Source: Blastopirellula marina (GTDB taxonomy: Bacteria > Planctomycetota > Planctomycetia > Pirellulales > Thermoguttaceae). Taken from it: a stretch of DNA of 39,297 bases. The stretch lies in contig DYLT01000007.1 in assembly GCA_020721945.1 (NCBI GenBank), positions 1-39,297 of the forward strand, given 5' to 3'. This document shows, piece by piece, positions 14,530 through 22,524 of this stretch. The notes under the pieces were generated by a model. It was given only the letters and a program-made list of their open reading frames with translations. It was not told where the DNA came from and made no database searches. Each line of letters opens with the position of its first letter. The stretch's first letter is position 1. The translations under genes and the position numbers were made by a program.

Positions 14530-16137
14530 TCAGCCAAAGGGCATGCGCCCCTGGGCCACCTGTTCGCCGGCCGCGTTGCGGATGACGATCTCGGGATCGA
14601 GCCGGGCGTACTCCGGCACGGTGACTTCCTCGCCGCCCATCCGGTACTTCAGCTCGCCGATTTTCTTGGTCGTATCCCAAAGGCCCGTGATCATGATCTT
14701 CTGCCAGGGCTCCGAGAGCATCGCGCGGATGGCCACTTGGCCCCCCGGCTTGAACGTCCGATCCTTGGGGGGGCCGAGGAAGACCACCTCGGGCTTGCCC
14801 GAAAACTCGAGCACGCAAGGCTTGTCCTTGCGCACCTGCACCGAGAATGCCGGCGACTTGGAACTCACTGCGGGCAAGTAATCGGTCGCCGGCCGGCACG
14901 CAAACCGCAACCGCCCGTACTGGATGATCAGCGAGACGGGCTGGTAGTCGCCGACGGGCACCTGGTACCGGCGCGGCAGCGTCTTGGGGGGCACCAAGGT
15001 GGGCTCGCCCAAGGGAACCGTGCCCTGTTTCGACACGAGCGTTCCCACGATCCCCAGGTCGGTAATCGTGCGCCCGCCGGGACCGACTTCGACGATCCCC
15101 GTGTCGCCCCGGTACGGTTGGAGCGTCAGCTTGTCGCCCATGGGGCTGGCGCTGAGCGTCGCCAATTGCCCGTCGATCCAACGGAAGTCGCCCAGGCTGC
15201 CCGGGCGAAAAAGCCGCCCGGCGCTCGAGGCCGGTGCGACTGGATACAGTTCGAGCTGCACCCAGAGGCTGTCGTAGCGCCCGGTGATCGTCCGCGACTG
15301 GGTCAGCAAGGCCACGTACTCCGCGCCGCCGAGCTTGATCTTCCCCTTGCGCATCGTCGCCGGGATGAACATCACGATCCCTTGGTCGCGGGCGACCGAG
15401 GCCAGCCAGGGGACGATCCGAAACGGCTTCTCGCCCAGGGGCGGGCCGAAGTCGAACGGCACCTCCAAGGCGTCGAAGACCTGCGGCAAGACGGGGCTTC
15501 CGGGACCGAAGGGATCGGCGTCTCGGCCCGCCTTGAAAGGCGACTGTCTGGCCAGCGTGACGACCCCGTCGTTGGTCAGATCGAGGTCGCCGTTGCGATC
15601 GAAGTAGAGGCGGTCGAACTTCGCCGCCGGGTAGCTGGCGATCGCGCGCGAGGTGCGCCGCTGGGCGTCGGATTGCACCGAGTCCTTCGTGCCGCCGTCC
15701 TTCTTCACGTCCTTGGCGGGTTCCTTCGTCGTGGTCGGCGGCGGCTCTTCTCCTGACGCGTCGAGCACGAAGTAGAACGTCTTTCCCGACTTAGGGTCGA
15801 GCGGATCGCCCCCGAAGTTGACTGCCCCGTAAAGCGGGCGCTGGGCCTTGAGCTTGGGATAGGCCTTCACCTCCCTACGGGGCGAGGCAGTGCATCGGGC
15901 GTACGGCCCGCGCGGAATCGGGTACCGGCCCGGCGTGTCCTTGCCGAACTCGAAGGCCGACACCTCTTGCATCGTGAAGACCACCGGCCGCTCAAGCCCG
16001 GCCCTCTTTTTCTCGGCCGGGGCTTTTGGCTTGGCTCCCGCCTTCTTGGCGGGGCTGTCTGGCTCCGCCGGGCGGGCGGGGGGGCCCAACGCCAACATCG
16101 TCAGGACGAGTCCGGCAACCAGCCAGATCTTCCTCAT
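14530..16137 (-). CDS. Secreted planctomycete-type protein of unknown function, ending at an in-frame TGA
   Basis: A 535-residue frame with a clear signal peptide (MRKIWLVAGLVLTMLALGPP) and then a Lys/Ala/Pro-rich linker. The remainder is a beta-rich body with no catalytic domain I can name. One segment, FDRNGDLDLTND (roughly residue 195), has the Asp-x-Asn-x-Asp-x-Asp spacing of an EF-hand or dockerin calcium loop, so calcium binding is plausible. Two ATGs lie in tandem; the second (16137) is preferred because GGAGG is 5 nt from it. The frame is interrupted by TGA at 14532-14530 but continues afterwards in the same frame with clear coding character to 14371. The gene is therefore either disrupted near its end or affected by a base error. 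Role not known. Confidence 0.72.
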   Translation of the reverse strand: MRKIWLVAGLVLTMLALGPPARPAEPDSPAKKAGAKPKAPAEKKRAGLERPVVFTMQEVSAFEFGKDTPGRYPIPRGPYARCTASPRREVKAYPKLKAQRPLYGAVNFGGDPLDPKSGKTFYFVLDASGEEPPPTTTKEPAKDVKKDGGTKDSVQSDAQRRTSRAIASYPAAKFDRLYFDRNGDLDLTNDGVVTLARQSPFKAGRDADPFGPGSPVLPQVFDALEVPFDFGPPLGEKPFRIVPWLASVARDQGIVMFIPATMRKGKIKLGGAEYVALLTQSRTITGRYDSLWVQLELYPVAPASSAGRLFRPGSLGDFRWIDGQLATLSASPMGDKLTLQPYRGDTGIVEVGPGGRTITDLGIVGTLVSKQGTVPLGEPTLVPPKTLPRRYQVPVGDYQPVSLIIQYGRLRFACRPATDYLPAVSSKSPAFSVQVRKDKPCVLEFSGKPEVVFLGPPKDRTFKPGGQVAIRAMLSEPWQKIMITGLWDTTKKIGELKYRMGGEEVTVPEYARLDPEIVIRNAAGEQVAQGRMPFG

Positions 16138-16709
16138 CATCACCTCCTTCTCCCAGAGGGGCTGCCTCGCCATCGGGGGTCCGAACGTCTTCCGGAGACT
16201 TTGGCCCCGCGTGCTCCGAAGTCCGTGCGGGAAACCCGGGCAACGCATCGCCCGACAGAAAGGACCCCAGCGCCTTGTGGCCAGGGCAATAGAGCACTTC
16301 GCGGATCGTCGGACACTCGACACGAGCGCCCAAACCGCGCGGCTCAGCGGAACTGAGACCGCCGCGCCAGCAGGCTGTTGGCCCACGGCACCTCACGGAC
16401 CCACCGCGCCGAAGGTTGCCCCACGTCCGCCGTGGGAACCCCGTGCGATGCGGGCTGCCGGTTTCGAAGACATGCCATCACGTTGGCCATCCCGCGCGAT
16501 AACCCACTGGGTCGCGCGAGCCCTCGCCCCCGCGAACTCAGGGGATAACGACCGCCAGTGTAGTCGATTGCCTCGGGGTTCACAAGCACCCTTGGACGGA
16601 GAAACACGGGACTGGCGGGGGCGGCTTGCCAAACGCCTTGAGGGGGGCTATAACCGGGGTCTTCAGGTCGTCCGGCGACCACGCATCACTCGAGTTCAGG
16701 GAGTCGAAT
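16138..16709. other. Divergent intergenic region between the secreted unknown and the xylose-isomerase-type gene
   Basis: A 572-nt gap between two divergently transcribed genes. A minus-strand frame of 112 codons (16344-16682) and several plus-strand frames cross it, but codon use and composition are not gene-like and none has a ribosome site. Both promoters should be here; no clear -35/-10 pair was recognised. The length is large for this window, so a lost gene is possible. Confidence 0.4.
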
Positions 16710-17744
16710 ATGGCGGCTGATTATCGGTTCTCGTTCGGTCCGTGGAACATTCATGAGGGGGCCGATCCGTTCGGGCCCGCAGTGCGGCCGCGTCTCGAGT
16801 TCGGCAAGAAATTGGCGATGTACAAGCAACTCGGGTTCGACGCGGTGCAGTTCCACGACGACGACGCCGTGCCCGACCTCGAGAGCCTCTCGCCGGCAGA
16901 GATCGCCAAGAAGGCCGGCGAGGTGAAGAAGATGCTCGATGGCGAGGGGCTGGTGGCTGAGTTCGTGGCCCCGCGGCTCTGGGAGAACCCCAAGGGCATC
17001 GACGGGGGATATACGTCGAATTGCCCCGAATGCCGCCGATGGGCCATCGAACGCACGTTCCGCGCGGTCGACATCGCCAATGCCCTCGGTACGAACATGC
17101 TCGTGTTCTGGCTTGCACGCGAGGGCACCTATGTGCGCGAGTCCAAGAACGCGATCCAAGCCCACCAGCACCTGGTCGACGCTATGAACCAGGTGCTTCA
17201 GTACGACAAGAAGATCACGATCGCCATCGAGCCGAAGCCCAACGAGCCCATGGACCATGCCTATTTGCCCACGATCGGGCACGCCCTGGCGATCGCCACG
17301 CGCACGGTCGACCCGAGCCGCGTCGGCGGGTTGATCGAGACAGCCCATGCCCTGTTGGCAGGGCTCGATCCGTCGGACGAGATGGCGTTTGCCCTGTCGA
17401 TGGGCAAGCTCTGGAGCGTCCACTTGAATGACCAGAACGGCCTGAAATTCGATCAGGACAAGACCTTCGGCGCGGCGAACCTCCGCGCGGCCTACAATCA
17501 GGTGCGCGTGTTGGAGCTGGGGGGCTATCCGGCCACCGGCCGGTTTGTGGGCCTCGACGTGAAGGCCATGCGCACTCAGAAGGCCGAGGCCGCTACCCGA
17601 CACCTCGCCAATTCGCGGACGATCTTCCTCGCGCTGGTCGAAAAAGTCCGGTCGTTCCCCAAAGACATCGAACGGCAGTGCATCGCCGACCGCGACTACG
17701 AGGCCCTCGAACTGGCCGTCGTCAAACACCTGCTCGGCAAGTAG
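16710..17744 (+). CDS. Xylose isomerase-type sugar isomerase
   Basis: A 344-residue cytosolic TIM-barrel protein close in layout to class I (Streptomyces-type) xylose isomerase. The catalytic His/Asp pair is at FHDDDAVP (His49, Asp52). The first metal Glu is in AIEPKPNEP (Glu174). Glu210 and His213 lie in GGLIETAHALLAGLD. Asp248 and Asp250 are in KFDQDKTFG, and Asp283 is in GLDVKAM. The residue corresponding to the metal-ligand Asp in HIDLNGQ is His238 (SVHLNDQ), as I align it. The ATG at 16710 has GGAG 6 nt upstream. It is followed 100 nt later by a rhamnose mutarotase gene, suggesting a pentose/deoxyhexose catabolic unit. D-xylose is the default substrate; the altered ligand and the neighbour allow another aldose. 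Confidence 0.85.
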   Translation: MAADYRFSFGPWNIHEGADPFGPAVRPRLEFGKKLAMYKQLGFDAVQFHDDDAVPDLESLSPAEIAKKAGEVKKMLDGEGLVAEFVAPRLWENPKGIDGGYTSNCPECRRWAIERTFRAVDIANALGTNMLVFWLAREGTYVRESKNAIQAHQHLVDAMNQVLQYDKKITIAIEPKPNEPMDHAYLPTIGHALAIATRTVDPSRVGGLIETAHALLAGLDPSDEMAFALSMGKLWSVHLNDQNGLKFDQDKTFGAANLRAAYNQVRVLELGGYPATGRFVGLDVKAMRTQKAEAATRHLANSRTIFLALVEKVRSFPKDIERQCIADRDYEALELAVVKHLLGK

Positions 17745-17844
17745 CCGTTCGTCGGCCGGGGACCGCTCCATTTTGGCGGGCTTCGCCGCGAAAAAGCGCG
17801 GCGCCCCCGTCAACGCGGACGCCGTCGATCGCTAGGAGAATCCC

Positions 17845-18180
17845 ATGCAGCGCCATGGTTGGGTCATCGGCTTGCGTCCCGAGAAGGTCGAGGAATACAA
17901 GCGTCTGCACGCCGCAGTCTGGCCGGGCGTGCTGCGGATGATCCAAGCGTGCCATATCCAAAACTACTCGATCTACTTGCGCGAGATCGAGGGCAAGCCG
18001 TACCTGTTCAGCTACCTGGAGTACACGGGCGACGACTTCGAGGCCGACATGGCCCGCATGGCCGCCGATCCGACGACCCAACAATGGTGGGAGCACTGCA
18101 AGCCGTGCCAGGCGCCGCTGCCCGACCGCGCCCCCGACGAATGGTGGGCGACGATGGAGGAGGTGTTCCACCTCGACTGA
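17845..18180 (+). CDS. rhaM: L-rhamnose mutarotase
   Basis: A 111-residue member of the RhaM family, which interconverts alpha and beta anomers of L-rhamnose. The fold starts RHGWVIGLRPEKVEEYKRLH and keeps the residues known to be catalytic or substrate-binding in E. coli RhaM: Tyr18, His22 (RLHAAVWPGVL) and Tyr41 (IQNYSIYL). A tryptophan pair (Trp81-Trp82, QQWWEHCKPCQ) sits near the usual Trp76 position. Length matches the family. The ATG at 17845 has AGGAG 6 nt upstream. It follows the isomerase-type gene by 100 nt on the same strand, so cotranscription is likely. Rhamnulose kinase and aldolase genes are not in the window. Confidence 0.93.
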   Translation: MQRHGWVIGLRPEKVEEYKRLHAAVWPGVLRMIQACHIQNYSIYLREIEGKPYLFSYLEYTGDDFEADMARMAADPTTQQWWEHCKPCQAPLPDRAPDEWWATMEEVFHLD

Positions 18181-18222
18181 TGGGTCGATCGGCGCACCTT
18201 CTGCGACCAGAGGCTGCCGCGC

Positions 18223-18438
18223 CTACTCGGTGTTGCGGTCCGGGGGGGACGACCCGCGCGGTGGTAGTCCGTTAGACTCGCAACCGATCCATCTCAACCA
18301 CGATTGCGCCGCCGCCTGCCACCGCCGCGCTGCCTCCACGTCGCCCTTGCACTCGAGTTCGCGTGCCAAATAGAGGCAACGTATCGCGTCAACGGCCGAG
18401 AGAATCTGGATTTCTTGGTCCTTTTCGTCGTCGTTCAT
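18223..18438 (-). CDS. Small hypothetical protein
   Basis: A 71-residue frame (MNDDEKDQEIQILSAVDAIR, then CLYLARELECKGDVEAARRW) that looks like a two-helix protein with a TPR-like helix pair, followed by a Pro/Ser-rich end. No signal or membrane segment. The start is not secure: the ATG at 18438 has no good ribosome site, and an in-frame TTG at 18492 would add 18 residues. It lies just downstream of the sigma-factor fragment, on the same strand. Planctomycete ECF sigma genes often have small partner genes, so this could be such a partner. I could not assign a family. Confidence 0.4.
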   Translation of the reverse strand: MNDDEKDQEIQILSAVDAIRCLYLARELECKGDVEAARRWQAAAQSWLRWIGCESNGLPPRGSSPPDRNTE

Positions 18439-18519
18439 GACCCATGGCGATCGGTATCTGCCGTTGTCGGCGAGCCCCTTGGATTTCGCCAAGGTCGGGG
18501 TCGCCCCTTCGAAACGTGT

Positions 18520-18888
18520 TCAACGATAGCACATTGGAGCGTTCCTGTCACCATGTTGAAGCCTGGACCCGGCAGCTCGAGGATCGCCGAGCTTAGGCCG
18601 CGTGATCTTGCGCAACCACGCTCGGAAGGCCCCGGAATGGCCGTTCCTCTGGAAGTCGGCCATACGGCGAGCAACCGTCCGGAAGGCCTCTTGAAGCACA
18701 TCCTCGGCATCGGCGGCCTGCAATTCAGCACGCAAACCCCAGCCGTACACCCAAGGCGCGAACACACCGGTCGTGCGGGCCCAGGCGTCGGCCGCATTGG
18801 CGCGGACCGCTCGCAGTAGCCCGGACGAAAGCGTGCCCGGGGTGCCACGCGCGCCGTCCTCAACAGGGAGAAGGGCTGAGAATGTCAC
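18520..18888 (-). pseudogene. ECF RNA polymerase sigma factor, truncated after region 2
   Basis: A 122-residue frame from a GTG at 18888. Residues ~20-95 carry sigma-70 region 2: SGLLRAVRANAADAWARTTG, then the region 2.2 core AEDVLQEAFRTVARRM and the region 2.3-2.4-like segment GHSGAFRAWLRKITR. After that point the sequence loses the expected KLRDHFRR-type continuation and ends in 24 unrelated residues at a TGA (18522-18520). Region 4, which reads the -35 element, is entirely missing; complete factors are about 170-200 residues. No region 4 fragment is visible in the 300 nt downstream. I call this a decayed sigma factor. A region-2-only protein with some function is possible but not expected. 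Confidence 0.6.
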
Positions 18889-18926
18889 GGGTTGATGGGG
18901 GAGGCGTTAGCCCCCCATCGGGCCCC

Positions 18927-20297
18927 TTACACCCGCTCCTCGATCACCCATGGCTTGCGGTACTCACGCTTGAAGAGCTTCATCGCCTCGGCATTGCCGA
19001 CGATGTGCTCGGTCTTGGGGTCGATCGTCAGTTTCTGGCCGCCGAGGCGGTAGCTGATGTTCGCGTAGTGGGTCAACAGGGCGCTACGATGCCCCTTCTC
19101 GATGTCGGCGTTGGGCAGCGCCCGCGACCGCAAACTCTGCACGAAGTTCTCTTTGTGCTCGGGGTCGGGAAACTTGCCGTTGCCCTCGGCGATGACGACA
19201 GGCGTCTCGCGCTTGGGCCGGCCGAAGACCTGCCAACCGCCGCCGTGGCGGCCCACGTACATCACGCCTTTCTCGCCATAAATCTCGATCCGCGTGGCGC
19301 ACTGGGGCCAATACGGGTACTCGGTGAGCGACTCGCGGATCTGAGGCGAGATTTTGAGCATGTACGGGGTGTACAGCGTCAGCTCGAAGGTCATCACCAG
19401 GTTGTCGAAGTCGTAGACGGCGATCTGGGTATCGGGCGTCTCGGCGGCCCCCTGCGAGTTGAACCGTCCGCCGGTGCTGTAGACCGACTTTGGGTGTTCC
19501 ACGCCCATCAGCCACCGCGCGAGGTCGAGCTGGTGGCTGGCGTCGTTGGCAATATCGCCGCCCGAGTAACGCCACAGGTGGTGCCATCCGCCGTGGAGCG
19601 TGGGATTGTACCGAGCCTCGGGCGCGGGGCCGTTCCACATGTCCCAGTCCAGGCCCGGGGGTGGGTCGCAATCGGGACGCTGGGGAAAATTGCCCCATGC
19701 CTTCTGATTGAACACGCGGCACAAGTGGACTTTGCCGAGCTTGCCCGAGGCGATGTACTCGCGGGCCTGGCGATTGTGCTCGGCGCTGCGGCTCTGGGTC
19801 CCGACCTGGACAACGCGCTGGTACTTCCGCGCCGCCTCGACCATTTTTTGACCTTCCCAGCAGCTATGGGTGGCCGGTTTCTCGACGTACACGTCCTTGC
19901 CCGCCTGGCAGGCCCAAACCGTGGCGGGGGCGTGCCAATGGTCGGGCGTGGCGACGATCACCGCGGTGACCGACTTGTCTTCCAGGGCCTTGCGGAAGTC
20001 CTGAACGGCCGCAGGCGCCTTGCCCTGGAGGGCCGCAAGCGACTTGGCCAGCCCCTTGGCCCGGTTGATGTCGGGATCACACGTGAAGGCGTACACGCAG
20101 TCACCCCGCTCGACGAACCCGGCGGCCAGATTGCTGCCGCGCCCCCCACAACCGACCTGGGCGAGCACAATCTTGTCGTTGGCCGGCGCCGCCCAGACCG
20201 ACTGGGCGTTCGCCAGAAGCGTCACCCCGGCGGCCAGGCCGAGCGAGGTCTTCTTCGAGCGATCGAGGAACTGGCGGCGGTTGAGCGAACGCTTCAT
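18927..20297 (-). CDS. Tat-exported Gfo/Idh/MocA family oxidoreductase
   Basis: A 456-residue protein. The N-terminus carries a twin-arginine signal (LNRRQFLDRSKKTSLGLAAG). A Rossmann fold follows with GCGGRG at 49-54, ATPDHWHAP at about 116-124 and the family's EKP motif at 139-141 (VYVEKPATHS). The C-terminal part has the alpha/beta substrate domain, including SGGDIANDASHQLDLARW, where Asp and His would take part in catalysis. The ATG at 20297 has AGGAG 8 nt upstream. Export with a bound nucleotide cofactor via Tat is typical of planctomycete members, whose substrates (sugars, inositols or derivatives) are mostly unknown. It appears intact and monocistronic. Confidence 0.9.
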   Translation of the reverse strand: MKRSLNRRQFLDRSKKTSLGLAAGVTLLANAQSVWAAPANDKIVLAQVGCGGRGSNLAAGFVERGDCVYAFTCDPDINRAKGLAKSLAALQGKAPAAVQDFRKALEDKSVTAVIVATPDHWHAPATVWACQAGKDVYVEKPATHSCWEGQKMVEAARKYQRVVQVGTQSRSAEHNRQAREYIASGKLGKVHLCRVFNQKAWGNFPQRPDCDPPPGLDWDMWNGPAPEARYNPTLHGGWHHLWRYSGGDIANDASHQLDLARWLMGVEHPKSVYSTGGRFNSQGAAETPDTQIAVYDFDNLVMTFELTLYTPYMLKISPQIRESLTEYPYWPQCATRIEIYGEKGVMYVGRHGGGWQVFGRPKRETPVVIAEGNGKFPDPEHKENFVQSLRSRALPNADIEKGHRSALLTHYANISYRLGGQKLTIDPKTEHIVGNAEAMKLFKREYRKPWVIEERV

Positions 20298-20430
20298 GGC
20301 GTGGTCTCCTGAGGAAAAAGGGACGTCGCGGCTCCCGATCCCCGCGGGCTGGCCGAGGAAACGCGTCCCTGCTGGTCGGATTATGCTTCCCATGCCAAGG
20401 GCATGTCAACCAACAAGGGGCTCCACGCCC

Positions 20431-21483
20431 TTACCTCGCCGGGAAGACCTGGAGCACCTTGCCGGTGCGTCGGAACGCCAGCCCGGCCGGCGTGAGCAGG
20501 GCCTCGAGCAACTCGTCCGCCGTGGCGTTCGCGACTCCGAACGAAACGGTCTGGTCGAGCGAGATTCCCGCGGCCTCGATGGCGTCGCGGTCGATCCGCA
20601 GTTCCAGCCCGAGCTTCTCAGCCAGTTGGCCCAGCAACACCCCGACGGGGCCTCGAGTGCGCTTCTGTGTGAACCGCACCTCGGCAGGTCCCACCGAACG
20701 CCTGCCCGGCGCGGAGCGATGCGCTGGGGCCAGCCGCCGCGGGGCCGAGGTCTTGGCCGCCGCCCGCGCCGGTGGAACCGCTTCGAGTTCGTCGGGGATG
20801 GGAACGAGCGCGACCGAGGCGCCGTCCGGCGCGATCTCGAACGTCAAATCGAACTGAATGGCAATCAGCGTCAGACGATCGACAAGCGATAGCGGCGCGA
20901 GATCGGCCGCGGCCCAGAGGTCGTGCGGCACACGGTCCAAGCCCGCCACGGCAAGGCCGCCCGAGCGCGCCAACTGGCCGAGCAATGCCCGAGGCGTCGC
21001 GAAATCGTCCCACTGGAGCCGATCGAGCCGCAGCAGGGCGTTGGAGGCTTCGGCGGGCAGACGCTTGGCCTCGGCCGAGCGCACCTGCGACAACGGGCGC
21101 ACGAGGGCCGCGGCGTGTGGAGGGCCCAGATAGACCACGGGGCCCAGCAGGGCAAGCCCCAGTCCTTTGGCCTCTGCCACGCGAAGGAGCACTTCTTCCA
21201 GCGGCACCCCGGCCGCGCGGAGCTGCAAGCCCTGCTCGGGGTCCACACGGCGGTCGATCAACACGGCCACACCCTGCCCAGCGCACAATTGAGTAACGGC
21301 CCGGCGCAGCGGATCACCGGACCAGAACACGGCCGCTGGCGCGCGAAGTCGCTGCGCGAGGGCCGCGGCGGTGGACGCGGTCCGGCCACTCGCGGCGGGT
21401 GCCGCGCCGGCCGTGTCGAATCGCACGAGCACCAGCGCTATCCCAACCGCCTGATACACCGTGGACCACCCACCAGTCGTCAT
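20431..21483 (-). CDS. Exported protein with three STN/secretin-N-like modules, no barrel
   Basis: A 350-residue protein beginning with a hydrophobic segment (YQAVGIALVLVRFDTAG). Three modules of similar strand-helix-helix-strand pattern can be seen. One is at about 55-135 (DPLRRAVTQLCAGQGVAVLI, then GVPLEEVLLRVAEAKGLGLA). A second is at 165-250 (DDFATPRALLGQLARSGGLA, then LSLVDRLTLIAIQFDLTFEI). The third is at 270-350 (PVGVLLGQLAEKLGLELRID, then ATADELLEALLTPAGLAFRR). The middle linker is Ala/Arg/Pro-rich. These patterns match the STN fold that precedes secretin or TonB-receptor barrels, but no barrel follows. The ATG at 21483 has GAGGA 8 nt upstream; a start 18 codons earlier is possible. 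Function unknown; a periplasmic adaptor is an inference. Confidence 0.7.
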   Translation of the reverse strand: MTTGGWSTVYQAVGIALVLVRFDTAGAAPAASGRTASTAAALAQRLRAPAAVFWSGDPLRRAVTQLCAGQGVAVLIDRRVDPEQGLQLRAAGVPLEEVLLRVAEAKGLGLALLGPVVYLGPPHAAALVRPLSQVRSAEAKRLPAEASNALLRLDRLQWDDFATPRALLGQLARSGGLAVAGLDRVPHDLWAAADLAPLSLVDRLTLIAIQFDLTFEIAPDGASVALVPIPDELEAVPPARAAAKTSAPRRLAPAHRSAPGRRSVGPAEVRFTQKRTRGPVGVLLGQLAEKLGLELRIDRDAIEAAGISLDQTVSFGVANATADELLEALLTPAGLAFRRTGKVLQVFPAR

Positions 21484-21700
21484 GTGCTGAATCCTCGTCG
21501 GAGATGTCGGGGGCCGCGCCAGTCCATTCTCCATCAAACGGGGGACAACGGAAAGGGGAAACCCTGGCCCGGGCGGCGTTTTTTGCTGGTCTTGGCGGAC
21601 GACTCGATTACAATCGACGATATGGACCGCGCCCGAACCGCTCGTTTCGGACGGCGCTGGAGCGCCAAAGCCGCCGCGGGCGCCTAACGGAGTCTTTGCC

Positions 21701-22366
21701 GTGAGTCGAAGCCACCGCAACCCTCGCCTGTTGGACCTTTACCAGGAATACCTCGACGACCAGAACGCGGCCGCCTTTGTCCGCAAGGTGTCGCGGTCCT
21801 ACAGTCAGGGCACGCTCGAGCGCCTCGCCGAACACGACGCCCCAGAGGTGCGCAGGGCAGCGATCTTGGCGCTGGGATTTCTGGGCGACTACACGGCAAA
21901 TCCGACGATGGGGCGGGCCCTCCACGACGAGGACCGCACCGTGCGCATGCTCAGCGAGAACGGCATCCGCAACGTGTGGGTGCGGGCTGGGGGCGATCAG
22001 GAACGCCGGCAGTTGAGGGCCATCATCCGCCTGAACACGGCGCAGCGCTACGACGAGGCCCTGCGGCGCGCCACCACGCTGTTGAAAACGGCCGGCTGGT
22101 ACGCCGAACTCTGGAACCAGCGCGCGGTAGCGCACTTCGCCTTGGGCCACTATACCGAGTCGATCCGCGACTGCCACCAGGCCCTGGAGCTCAACCCCTA
22201 TCACTTTGCGGCCGCGGCCGGCATGGGCCAAGCGTATCTGAAGCTAGGTAACCACGTTCTGGCGCTGGAGAGCTTCCGCCGCGCGCTGCGTCTGAACCCC
22301 GACTTGGAGGCCGTGCGGGTCCAGGTCGCCCGTTTGACCCGGCTGATCGAAGACCGCGGCACGTAA
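21701..22366 (+). CDS. HEAT-repeat plus TPR protein
   Basis: A 221-residue soluble protein. Residues ~40-100 form a HEAT-like pair (APEVRRAAILALGFLGDYTA, then DEDRTVRMLSENGIRNVWVR). Residues ~105-215 hold about three tetratricopeptide repeats (LWNQRAVAHFALGHYTESIR, then AAAAGMGQAYLKLGNHVLAL). The GTG at 21701 has GGAG 8 nt upstream; no ATG alternative is near. Its 5' end is divergent from the STN-like gene, separated by about 217 nt. The protein is likely a scaffold for protein-protein contacts. Known TPR/HEAT mixtures of this length are common in planctomycetes and have no assigned role. Confidence 0.85.
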   Translation: MSRSHRNPRLLDLYQEYLDDQNAAAFVRKVSRSYSQGTLERLAEHDAPEVRRAAILALGFLGDYTANPTMGRALHDEDRTVRMLSENGIRNVWVRAGGDQERRQLRAIIRLNTAQRYDEALRRATTLLKTAGWYAELWNQRAVAHFALGHYTESIRDCHQALELNPYHFAAAAGMGQAYLKLGNHVLALESFRRALRLNPDLEAVRVQVARLTRLIEDRGT

Positions 22367-22484
22367 ACGGGATGCCACACCGGCGGCAAGCGGCGCCATG
22401 ATGGCACGTGCGTCGTTGAGGCTCCTAAATGGTGTTGCACGATTCTGGGAAATGCCGGAGCGCGGGCATCTTGCCCACACCGAT

Positions 22485-22501
22485 GCGGCCGAGACGGCCG
22501 C
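22485..22501 (-). terminator. GC-rich hairpin 3' of the thioredoxin-YHS gene
   Basis: A perfect 7-bp inverted repeat GCGGCCG/CGGCCGC with a 3-nt loop, located 24 nt beyond the stop at 22525 and inside the gap between convergent genes. No T-run follows on either strand, so it is at best a weak intrinsic terminator or a transcript-end stabiliser. The same hairpin could serve the convergent HEAT/TPR gene. Confidence 0.35.
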
Positions 22502-22524
22502 GCTCCAGGATCCCGCAAGTCCAT

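Noticed and set aside
14530-14532. TGA as recoded codon (selenocysteine or alternative code)
   Set aside because: TGA is the natural stop of other genes in the window (for example PilO, GspF and the HDOD gene), no selenocysteine-type context or SECIS-like hairpin was seen, and a G-to-T change explains the site simply.
16344-16682. 112-codon minus-strand frame in the gap before the xylose-isomerase-type gene
   Set aside because: No ribosome site, mixed composition and no domain; likely non-coding.
18927-20297. Gfo/Idh/MocA and TIM-barrel neighbours as one inositol catabolic operon
   Set aside because: The genes lie on different strands or are widely separated, and no other inositol gene is present.
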